The notes under the pieces are model-generated. The model saw only the letters and a list, made by a program, of their open reading frames with translations. It was not told the origin of the DNA and made no database searches. Positions 44,699 through 52,498 of a DNA stretch of 64,000 nt are shown here, one piece after another (the first letter of the stretch is position 1; each line of letters opens with the position of its first letter). The translations under genes were made by a program, and so were the position numbers. The DNA comes from an uncultured Clostridia bacterium (GTDB lineage: Bacteria; Bacillota; Clostridia; Christensenellales; UBA1242), in assembly GCA_944383415.1 (NCBI GenBank), contig CALWPK010000003.1, forward strand, positions 51,104 through 115,103. Reading direction: 5' to 3'.

Positions 44699-47600
44699 AT
44701 GGCTACACAATTCATCAATGAGTTTGAAGCATATAAAAGTGGAAGTGGGAGATTGGCGGATATTTTTGTAAGCGTACGTCTCGGTTCGAATCTGAGGCAT
44801 ATACCACTATCTCAAATCGTTGTCTATGTCAACGATTCCACATTTAGGCATATCAGTTCATTAAACGAGTTCAATAGATTGCTAAATAAACAGAAAGCGG
44901 ATGGAGAAATCCGCTTAATGGCAGTTGATGGGAACAATAATCCCTTGTTTGGTAGTTCGGTCGATAACGATACACAATTGTACACGCGAACAAACGAGAT
45001 ACCAGAGATTTTTGTTTCTAGAGATTTGAATGGCGTCAGAGCGGATGGCAGTGAAGATAAGGTCGAATATGGACTGAAAAGAGCAGTAGAGATCAAAAAG
45101 AGTACAAATTTTAACAATAATGATCAATATGTGTATGTAGAATTAGCCAATGATTCTAATATGAAGTTTATTAAGAAAGATCAAATAGGATATTATGATG
45201 CAGGGCGATTTCGTAGCCTAAAAGACTTGGTGGATGCCGATCCAAGTGTGGATCTATTAGCAGTGATTCGAGACAAAGATTTGTATACCGTAGACAATAT
45301 TTATGTCACCAAAATCTTCAGTTCATCCACTTGCTCGGTAGGTGAAGTGAAAGCGCGAGAGAGAATAGATATCACCAATCTGAAGATACATTCTTTCAAC
45401 ATTGATGAAAAGGGCAACATCACTACAACCGATTTGGATATTGATACGAAATATTCTGAACAATTTGCCTACAAAAAAGACAATCAGGCGTTGCTCGACA
45501 TTTCAAATTACGAAGCGAACAATCAACATAGAGGAGATTATATCAAAGTAATATTCAAAGGGGAATCTTCTCCTACATTGGTACCAATAGACAACTTGTA
45601 TTTGAAAGACTCTGCAGGAGTGGGCGAGCATATAGACAAGGAGGTGTTCCTATCCAATCCTAGTAGATATGTAGAGCAATCGTTATACTTCGTCCCAGAT
45701 ACTGAAGATATGACGAGCAGAAAGGAATTAGAGCCGTTGACAGTGGAGCAGGCGAATCTGATTTATGACAATGTTTACACTATGCAGGTCAACTCAAATG
45801 CTGACGCTGTAATGCGTGACGGCACCTATTTGAGATTAAAGGACGGCAGATACATTGAAGAAAATAAGTCTGTAAGACCGAATTGTTATGATTTCGTAGG
45901 CTTGTATGACACAGATTTTGATGCTTACTTCGTCCTATTTGAGCCTACGAGTGATTTCAAAGGTATGATCGTGTCAAAAGACGCATTCAGCGCACGTTCT
46001 TCAATAATAGAACAAGGAAAAGAACTGAAACTAGCGAATGCTATCAAAATCAAATTGTCCTCAAAACCTATGATAGAATGTGATCTGATTCAGACGTCAA
46101 GCACGAGTCAGGTCGCAGAGTCTGCAGAACTATTGAATAAACCTAATTTGAATAATGATGGCACTATCGCATATCTATATACTGGCTTTTTAGACAAAAT
46201 AGAGAGGAGTCAGGAGGAAAAGACTCAGACAATCAAAGATGCGAACGCGGATTTTATCGAAAAATACAAAAATGGTCAGTACATTTTGGATAAAGTCGTG
46301 GATGATGAGGGGAAATTCGCCGATTTGGATCAACAAAAGAATAGATATTCTCTTTCTGCCACAATCACACGACCTGATTCTGCTAATGAGTTGAATGAAT
46401 ACAAATATTTCAGCAAAAACAAATTGACCTATGACGCAAGGACGAAGAGATTTACAGGAGGTCCAAAATATAATACTAGAGAAGCAATTGGCAGAGAGAT
46501 GGCGAAGGGATTAAAGAATATATTTGTTGCTACAGGTCTATTGTTCTCATTAGGAGGAGTGTTCGCTTTGACTATTGCACCATTTGCTGTAGCAGGCGTG
46601 TTCGCTGGACTAGTCGCCTATCCGATAGGTAAATCCATAATCGAGGTAGTCAAGGGATATAGGATCAACCGAAGAGATTATAAATATAAAGATAGGGTGG
46701 AGGAAAATAGAAAGCAGTTTAGCAAGGAAATCAATGAAGAATTGAATGAATTGTATTTCCAGACCAAAGATAAATTGGATCAAGTCAATTACGAATTTGT
46801 AAAAGAGCATTTCAAAAGACAAATTTTGGAATCCTCAGATCCTGCGATCGCGGGGCTAAAGGGTAGCAAATTGCAATCAGAGATAGACAAACGCATCCGT
46901 GAGATGCCAGACGATGAATACAGGTTGCTCACGCAAATTCCTAGAGGACAGTATATTGGCGCATTCCTAGATAGGATGAAAAAAATTGAGGAGAAGAAGG
47001 ACAATTTCGCCACCACGAAATATTATGCAGATTTTCAAGTGGTGGACGGAAGAGCAGAAGTCACTCCTGCCAATGCGTATCTGTTTAGCAAATATAGGGA
47101 AGAGATGTCCGCTCTAGAAAAGGACATCAAGAGATTGAGGCGCGGAGCCAAAACTGATCCGAATAAAAGGGCGCTATTAGAGAGTAAAGTTAGAGAATAT
47201 CAAGTCAAGACAATGAATTATCAGTCGCTAGGCAAAGAGTGCAAGCGAGATCCTAGATTTGATATAGTGGATGACAAGATCAATTTGATGAAAGGACTGA
47301 TGATATTCAAAGAATTCGGCGACATATTTGAGCAGGAAGAAAAATTCAAAGATTATTTTACACCAGAAGAAAAGGACTTCATCTCGCACCTTGATTATAA
47401 TCCAGAGAAAAATCAATTCACTTATGACGGAAAAGTTTTCAATACTACAAATTCAATAAATCAAACTATATCGTATAAGAAACAAAAGAAGTTTGTCCCA
47501 GTGGATAAGATTGTAAACACGGTATCACAGAAGATTTGCGATTATGGCAAAGATATGCCGACATATCTATATGAAAAGGGCAATACACTGATAAAATCTG

Positions 47601-48055
47601 CGAATTTTGAGATAGACAAAGATACAATTAATACCACTACGGAAACAGAGGTGGCACCAGTTGCTCCAGGGTCAGAAGTGACACCAGTTGCTCCTGAGAT
47701 GGTCGCACCTACGCCACCAGCCCCTAAGAACAAGACTGGGAAAAGGTCGTCAACGATGACTAAATTGACTCCTAAAAGATTGGAAACATTGCTAGATAGG
47801 ATCTCTGAATTGGGCGAATTGGATAAACAGTACTTTGGTCCAGATGAAGATATGTCAAATGATATAGATGACAAAATCAAGGATTTGGAAAACTTGATAC
47901 GAGAAGATTTGCACTTACTCAAAAGTGCAGGTGCAAGCAGTAGCGATAGATATGTGAAATACAAAAGAAGAATAGTGATTGCGGAAATGATATTAAAACA
48001 GCACAGGTTAATGAACGAAAAACGTGCGAAAATCAATGTTAGTGCAAAAATTTAA
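44699..48055 (+). CDS. 1118-residue protein of unknown function with central membrane hairpin
   Basis: I recognise no family. Residues 1-590 are a mixed alpha/beta, mostly soluble region in which a similar module seems to recur: YVELANDSNMKFIKKDQIGYYD, YIKVIFKGESSPTLVPIDNLYL and YLRLKDGRYIEEN share a 'value then keyed residue' layout. Residues about 605-640 form a hydrophobic hairpin (LFSLGGVFALTIAPFAVAG). Residues 650-960 are a long charged helical or coiled-coil stretch. A Pro/Val/Thr linker (APVAPGSEVTPVAP) leads to a final helical domain of about 100 residues. No signal peptide, so both large parts are probably cytoplasmic with the hairpin in the membrane. It lies directly against the integrase scar. 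Confidence 0.65.
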   Translation: MATQFINEFEAYKSGSGRLADIFVSVRLGSNLRHIPLSQIVVYVNDSTFRHISSLNEFNRLLNKQKADGEIRLMAVDGNNNPLFGSSVDNDTQLYTRTNEIPEIFVSRDLNGVRADGSEDKVEYGLKRAVEIKKSTNFNNNDQYVYVELANDSNMKFIKKDQIGYYDAGRFRSLKDLVDADPSVDLLAVIRDKDLYTVDNIYVTKIFSSSTCSVGEVKARERIDITNLKIHSFNIDEKGNITTTDLDIDTKYSEQFAYKKDNQALLDISNYEANNQHRGDYIKVIFKGESSPTLVPIDNLYLKDSAGVGEHIDKEVFLSNPSRYVEQSLYFVPDTEDMTSRKELEPLTVEQANLIYDNVYTMQVNSNADAVMRDGTYLRLKDGRYIEENKSVRPNCYDFVGLYDTDFDAYFVLFEPTSDFKGMIVSKDAFSARSSIIEQGKELKLANAIKIKLSSKPMIECDLIQTSSTSQVAESAELLNKPNLNNDGTIAYLYTGFLDKIERSQEEKTQTIKDANADFIEKYKNGQYILDKVVDDEGKFADLDQQKNRYSLSATITRPDSANELNEYKYFSKNKLTYDARTKRFTGGPKYNTREAIGREMAKGLKNIFVATGLLFSLGGVFALTIAPFAVAGVFAGLVAYPIGKSIIEVVKGYRINRRDYKYKDRVEENRKQFSKEINEELNELYFQTKDKLDQVNYEFVKEHFKRQILESSDPAIAGLKGSKLQSEIDKRIREMPDDEYRLLTQIPRGQYIGAFLDRMKKIEEKKDNFATTKYYADFQVVDGRAEVTPANAYLFSKYREEMSALEKDIKRLRRGAKTDPNKRALLESKVREYQVKTMNYQSLGKECKRDPRFDIVDDKINLMKGLMIFKEFGDIFEQEEKFKDYFTPEEKDFISHLDYNPEKNQFTYDGKVFNTTNSINQTISYKKQKKFVPVDKIVNTVSQKICDYGKDMPTYLYEKGNTLIKSANFEIDKDTINTTTETEVAPVAPGSEVTPVAPEMVAPTPPAPKNKTGKRSSTMTKLTPKRLETLLDRISELGELDKQYFGPDEDMSNDIDDKIKDLENLIREDLHLLKSAGASSSDRYVKYKRRIVIAEMILKQHRLMNEKRAKINVSAKI

Positions 48056-48060
48056 TAAAA

Positions 48061-48226
48061 TCCTATGAGCAAAGTGGCGATTTGCTAGGAAGTGTGGAAA
48101 TGACACTCGCAGGTATGCGTAGAATACAATTAAGGTGGGCAAATATATGCAATTGGTGTATATATGTCAATTAGGGTGGAAACGCGGTGACACCGTCCCT
48201 ATGCAATATTTTTGCATAGGGTTTTT
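48061..48226 (+). promoter_or_regulatory. T-box riboswitch of glyS
   Basis: The T-box sequence TTAGGGTGGAAACGCGG lies at 48171-48187; its TGGA bulge matches a tRNA ending in TCCA, as tRNA-Gly does. An antiterminator region follows, then the terminator CCCTATGCAA (48197-48206) / TTGCATAGGG (48212-48221) with TTTTT. Upstream, 48062-48120 should form stem I; GG-containing loops are present, but I cannot fix the specifier codon by eye. Uncharged tRNA-Gly should favour readthrough into glyS. Confidence 0.93.
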
Positions 48227-48369
48227 AGTTTTTTGATAGAAAATAGATTATAGCAAAAGTGGTGAAATTTTCACCTACAAATCAAATAAAATACAAATAG
48301 GATACGAATATACAAGAAAAATTAGTCGAAAAGTCAAATAAAAAACAAATTTATTAAAAAGGAGAAAGT

Positions 48370-49734
48370 ATGGGGAATTTTGATAAAATAGTGAATTTAT
48401 GTAAGAATCGAGGATTTATTTTTCCGGGTAGCGACATCTACGACGGGCTTGCCAACACTTGGGACTATGGTCCTGTGGGAGTCGAGTTGAAGAACAATAT
48501 CAAGCGTGCTTGGTGGAAAAAATTTGTTCAAGAGGCGCACAATTCGTTTGGTGTGGACGCGGATATATTTATGAATAGCAGAGTTTGGGACGCTAGTGGG
48601 CATACTGCAAGTTTTTCCGATCCGAAGATGGACTGCAAGAGTTGCAAGACTAGGCATAGAGCAGACAATCTCATTGAAGAGCATAGCAAAGGAAAGGTCA
48701 ATCCAGATCTGATGAGCAATGAGGAGATGGAAAATTATATCAAAGAGCATCACGTCTGCTGTCCAAAATGTGGAAAATGTGATTGGACTCCCATAAGGAA
48801 TTTCAATCTTATGTTTTCGACTTCACGCGGAGTGACGGACGAGAGCCAAAATCTCATTTATCTCCGCCCAGAGACAGCGCAGGGCGAATTTGTGAATTTC
48901 CTCAATGTTCAGCGCAGTATGCGAGCAAAAGTACCATTCGGTATCGCGCAGATTGGTAAGGCGTTCAGAAATGAAGTGACGCCGGGCAATTTCACCTTCA
49001 GAACGATCGAATTCGAGCAGATGGAACATCAGTGGTTTTGTCGTGCTGATGAAAGTATGAAATACTACGAAGAGTACAAGAAAAAGGCAATGGATTTCCT
49101 CCTCTCGCTAGGCTTCAAAGCAGAGAACTTGAGATTTCACGACCACGATAAATTGGCGCATTACGCTAAGGCGGCATCTGACATTCAATACTTCTATCCA
49201 ATCGGCTGGGAAGAACTCAACGGGATCCACCATAGAGGAGATTGGGATCTATCTAGGCACCAAGAATATAGCGGAAAATCAATGCTGTACCTCGACCCAT
49301 ACACGAACGAAAAATATATTCCGAATGTCATAGAATATTCCATCGGAGCAGACAGATTGACTTTGGCGGTGATGTGCGAGGCGTATGACGAAGAAAAATT
49401 GGAGAATGGCGAAACTCGCGTGGTGATGCATTTCCACCCAGCGATCGCACCATACAAAGTGGCGATCCTTCCGCTTCAAAAGAATTTGAGTGAAAAAGCA
49501 ATGGATGTGTATACGAAACTGTCCAAGCACTTTATGGTGACTTATGATGAGGCAGGTAGCATAGGCAAACGCTATCGCCGTCAGGATGAAATAGGCACTC
49601 CGATGTGCGTGACGATCGATTTTGATACATTAGACAATGACACAGTGACTATTCGAGACCGCGACACTATGGAACAAATTCGTTTGAAGATCGATGATTT
49701 AATAAATTATATTGCGGAAAAAATAAAGTATTAA
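48370..49734 (+). CDS. glyS: Glycyl-tRNA synthetase (alpha2 type)
   Basis: A 454-residue class II synthetase of the dimeric type typical of Gram-positives. Visible: N-terminal RGFIFPGSDIYDGLANTWDYGPVG, a Cys pair CCPKCGKC, motif 2 region FNLMFSTSRGVTDESQNLIYLRPETAQGEFVNF, AFRNEVTPGNFTFRTIEFEQMEHQWF, the motif 3 region SIGADRLTLA, and a C-terminal anticodon-binding domain (PYKVAILPLQKN … YRRQDEIGTPMCVTIDFDT). Controlled by the T-box upstream. Ribosome site AGGAG. Confidence 0.97.
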   Translation: MGNFDKIVNLCKNRGFIFPGSDIYDGLANTWDYGPVGVELKNNIKRAWWKKFVQEAHNSFGVDADIFMNSRVWDASGHTASFSDPKMDCKSCKTRHRADNLIEEHSKGKVNPDLMSNEEMENYIKEHHVCCPKCGKCDWTPIRNFNLMFSTSRGVTDESQNLIYLRPETAQGEFVNFLNVQRSMRAKVPFGIAQIGKAFRNEVTPGNFTFRTIEFEQMEHQWFCRADESMKYYEEYKKKAMDFLLSLGFKAENLRFHDHDKLAHYAKAASDIQYFYPIGWEELNGIHHRGDWDLSRHQEYSGKSMLYLDPYTNEKYIPNVIEYSIGADRLTLAVMCEAYDEEKLENGETRVVMHFHPAIAPYKVAILPLQKNLSEKAMDVYTKLSKHFMVTYDEAGSIGKRYRRQDEIGTPMCVTIDFDTLDNDTVTIRDRDTMEQIRLKIDDLINYIAEKIKY

Positions 49735-49739
49735 AATAA

Positions 49740-49817
49740 AACACAATGCGATAATGAAGTGAACCTCCTTAAGTTGTCTAACTTTTGGGGTTCACTTCAA
49801 ATTTTATGCATTGTGTT
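49740..49817 (+). terminator. Long two-stage hairpin after glyS
   Basis: Outer arms AACACAATGC / GCATTGTGTT (49740-49749, 49808-49817) enclose TGAAGTGAACC / GGTTCACTTCA (49755-49765, 49789-49799). It is followed by ATTTTATA, so it probably terminates glyS and may also serve the converging rplI transcript. Confidence 0.65.
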
Positions 49818-49996
49818 ATTTTATATTAATAAATTAATTTGACGAAATTTCACGAATACCATTTTATTAAATAATATAATTTGTGTTTATTTCATAAAAA
49901 ACAGTTTTTATAAAGATATATATCAATTTTTGAATTATTAAATATTATTTTAATTGACGTATGGAATTTAATACATCAGCATCATTAAAGATACGA

Positions 49997-50440
49997 TTAC
50001 TTTATATTCACGTTTGCTATGATGTCGACAGAGACTTCTTTTATCAATTGAAGAGTGATTTTGTATTGACCGATTCCTTTGATGGTAGGGAAGTCCTTGA
50101 TCTGATTTTTTTCAACCTTTATTCCATCGGTATTCAATGCATTGATGATCTCCTGCTTGGTGATTGAACCGAATGCCTTTCCATTGGCACCTACACTGAG
50201 CGTAAAATTGTATACTTTGTTTTTGATTTTGTTTGCAACCGCTTGATACTCTTTCACTAGTTCTCCGTGATGAAATTCTTTCGCCTCGACCTGACCTTTG
50301 TGATCATTTAGATTACTGGCATTTGCCACTTTTGCAATGCCTTGTTTGATCAGCACATTGTTTGCATAGTTTGGATTGACATCAATTATATCACCCGCTT
50401 TACCTTTTCCCTTCAAATCTTTTATCAATATTATTTTCAT
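49997..50440 (-). CDS. rplI: Ribosomal protein L9
   Basis: A 147-residue two-domain protein: N-terminal MKIILIKDLKGKGKAGDIIDVNPNYA with the long connecting helix, and C-terminal KAFGSITKQEIINALNTDGIKVEKNQI. It binds 23S rRNA near the L1 stalk. The ATG at 50440 is preceded by AGGAG; the reading frame open upstream adds 24 residues that are not L9-like. A lone gene, not next to dnaB or a GdpP-family gene as it often is. Confidence 0.97.
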   Translation of the reverse strand: MKIILIKDLKGKGKAGDIIDVNPNYANNVLIKQGIAKVANASNLNDHKGQVEAKEFHHGELVKEYQAVANKIKNKVYNFTLSVGANGKAFGSITKQEIINALNTDGIKVEKNQIKDFPTIKGIGQYKITLQLIKEVSVDIIANVNIK

Positions 50441-50702
50441 ATTTACTCCTAATATTAGTTTAGCACAATGAAAAAAAATTGTCAATTTTATATTATTTGA
50501 GTATTCGAACATAATGTGAAAAATGTTGATAATTAGAAAACTTATGGCCGTATAAACGTGAAAAAATCAAAAAATTAGTGATTTTGATATGAAAAAGATG
50601 ATTTTTTATAGCAAGATATTGAAAAAATAAAATTTTATGTTCACATCTATATTTTAAAACTTGATTTTGTATAAATTATTCATTTTTGAGAAAAATATAA
50701 GT

Positions 50703-51017
50703 ATGGATGTAGTTTGTAGAAAATATAGTTGTATATATAATGATAGAGCAAAGTGTACGCGTGCTAACCTTAGCATAAATTCGAGTGCAGATTGTGGTGA
50801 CATAACCATTGATAAGGATAAGCAAGTCGAAGATGTTTCACTTGATATGTTTAGTCACGAGCCAGATATTGCACCATATCATCATTGCAAAAATATGAAT
50901 ATAACTTGCGATAGTGACACCTGCATATTCAATCGTGAGGGTGAGTGTTTTTCAAATGGGATATTTGTAGGAAGTGCTACAACTGTTGCACCGTGCAATA
51001 GTTTCGTGCCTAGATAA
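50703..51017 (+). CDS. DUF1540 double-domain cysteine-rich protein
   Basis: A 104-residue protein with two DUF1540 units: VCRKYSCIYNDRAKCTRANLSI and ITCDSDTCIFNREGECFSNGIFV, each followed by a closing Cys (ADC; APCNSF). Probably binds metal through the eight cysteines; function unknown. Common in clostridia. The ATG at 50703 starts directly with the first domain; no clear ribosome site. Confidence 0.85.
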   Translation: MDVVCRKYSCIYNDRAKCTRANLSINSSADCGDITIDKDKQVEDVSLDMFSHEPDIAPYHHCKNMNITCDSDTCIFNREGECFSNGIFVGSATTVAPCNSFVPR

Positions 51018-51466
51018 TAGAGAAGCGAATAGAGTTTGAATTTATGCGATGAACCGCAAAAGTTGGATGAATGAGTCTAGTTCATCACGTGTTTTCTATA
51101 TATTAATCGTAAATTTTGATTGGATAATAGCATTACAATTAAGCACGTCAAAATTTCCGTTGTGAGATTTTTATGATTTGAAATCAAAATCTATCCACTC
51201 GAATATCTATGCCAATGAAGCAAAATTCACTTAAAGGAATTGCATTATCACGTCAATGAAAATATATTTAATGGATAGAGTCGGACTTGATATTAATAGT
51301 CAATTTTAATGAGCAGTCAGCATATATTGTTTTTTATAGAAACATAAGTCATTTTTTGATAAAACAGGCGAAAAAATTGAATGAAGGTTTTTCTATCTTA
51401 ATTTTATTTGTATTTAAAATTTTTTAGGCGATAAAGAGAAGGGATAATCAAAGTCTCATTGAAATA
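51018..51466 (+). other. Intergenic region after DUF1540 gene
   Basis: About 450 bases without a credible ORF. A GATGAAC / GTTCATC hairpin (51048-51054, 51080-51086) followed by ACGTGTTTT could be the DUF1540 gene's terminator. Nothing else that I can support. Confidence 0.4.
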
Positions 51467-52081
51467 TTATTTTTCAATTGTGTAGTCATCCTCATCCAGA
51501 TCTATAACGGTCTCTCTTTTTACTAAATCTTTAAAATTATGCTTTATTTTTTTGATCCTAGTCGTCACTATTATGCTAGTGACGATTTCCATCAAAGAAT
51601 TGAATATGATTGCAAGTCCCAAAAAAATATTGAACGCACGTTCGCTTTCAAAAGGATTGGCAATAATCATAATTCCTAAGATCAAAATGATAAATGCGAA
51701 AATCGTATCTATCCACCAATTCTTCGCATTGAAGCGTCTATAGTTGAATGATTTTTGCATTTTGTTTAAAGACGCGAATACAAACAGCGTGCCAACGACA
51801 AAAGCAAAAACGGCAATGTTGGATAGTACATTTGCGGATAAGGATATAATTATACCAAATAAAATGTCGATACATCCTATCCAAAATCCAAGACTTTCAT
51901 AGCCATATATAAAGTAATTTATGATTTCAACAATACCGCAAACTGCCAATCCTAATCCAAATAGCAAAATGATAGTATATTTGGTAGTCTCAGGGAAAAA
52001 GATCAAGCAAATTCCAAAAATTAGGCAGATTATATTGAATATTAGTGAAGTAAATTTGATTTTTTTAAAAATTTTTTTCAT
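51467..52081 (-). CDS. HdeD/DUF308-family membrane protein
   Basis: A 204-residue protein with six hydrophobic helices arranged as paired DUF308 repeats (LIFGICLIFFPETTKYTIILLFGLGLAVCGIVEIINYF; LILGIMIIANPFESERAFNIFLGLAIIFNSLMEI), and a charged C-terminal tail. The family includes E. coli HdeD, linked to acid stress; role here unknown. Ribosome site AAGGAG. A lone gene. Confidence 0.82.
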   Translation of the reverse strand: MKKIFKKIKFTSLIFNIICLIFGICLIFFPETTKYTIILLFGLGLAVCGIVEIINYFIYGYESLGFWIGCIDILFGIIISLSANVLSNIAVFAFVVGTLFVFASLNKMQKSFNYRRFNAKNWWIDTIFAFIILILGIMIIANPFESERAFNIFLGLAIIFNSLMEIVTSIIVTTRIKKIKHNFKDLVKRETVIDLDEDDYTIEK

Positions 52082-52334
52082 TTAAACTCCTTTGCAAAAT
52101 TTTAACTAAATTTATTTGTAATAATTAATTTTAAATTTTATAAAAATAGATATTTATATAGTAGATTTATAAACTTAATTCATTTCATTTATATATTTTC
52201 CTAAAATTTTATTAATAATTCAAAAGTTAAAAAATTAAGTTAATTTTAATGTAAGATTGAATAAAAATTAAATATAATTCGTTAGATAGTATAATGAAAT
52301 ATCAAATCTTAACGTTCTATATATTTTAAATTGG

Positions 52335-52363
52335 TTGACAAATCTAGTCATTAAATATATAAT
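52335..52363 (+). promoter_or_regulatory. Promoter of the leuS leader
   Basis: TTGACA, 17-nt spacer, TATAAT: a perfect consensus match, with exactly 6 nt to the leader-peptide ATG. Confidence 0.88.
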
Positions 52364-52369
52364 CATAAT

Positions 52370-52402
52370 ATGTGGAATAAACTATTGGCATTGCTATTAT
52401 GA
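52370..52402 (+). CDS. Leucine-rich leader peptide of leuS
   Basis: The 10-residue ORF MWNKLLALLL has five leucines at CTA TTG, then TTG CTA TTA. It lacks a ribosome site; its ATG is at the predicted transcription start, so it should be read as a leaderless message. It sits upstream of a four-stage set of alternative hairpins and acts as the sensor of Leu-tRNA supply. Confidence 0.87.
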   Translation: MWNKLLALLL

Positions 52403-52406
52403 TGAT

Positions 52407-52479
52407 TGCCGACAATGTCGGCACATTGTTTGGTTGTGCTGAAAAGATTTTTTGACAGCATAACCGCTGTCAATTTTTT
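52407..52479 (+). promoter_or_regulatory. leuS transcription attenuator
   Basis: Chained alternative pairings: 1:2 TGCCGAC (52407-52413) with GTCGGCA (52417-52423); 2:3 GGCACA (52420-52425) with TGTGCT (52435-52440); 3:4 antiterminator TTGTGCTG (52434-52441) with CAGCATAA (52456-52463); 4:5 terminator TTGACAGC (52452-52459) with GCTGTCAA (52466-52473) and six T. A ribosome stalled at the Leu codons permits 1:2, which frees segment 3 to form the antiterminator; one at the stop codon masks segment 1, permits 2:3 and so the terminator. Confidence 0.88.
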
Positions 52480-52498
52480 ATTGATACTAGGAGAATAT

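Noticed and set aside
47542..48036. A 164-codon minus-strand ORF inside the 1118-aa gene
   Set aside because: Antisense shadow with no ribosome site or promoter; the sense frame continues through it.
52451..52460. A second TTGACA promoter just before leuS
   Set aside because: The hexamer is the 5' arm of the attenuator's terminator hairpin, and no -10 box follows at the right distance.
52406..52498. An N-terminal extension of leuS reading through the leader
   Set aside because: It would translate the attenuator and terminator, is not LeuRS-like, and a strong ribosome site precedes the ATG at 52499.
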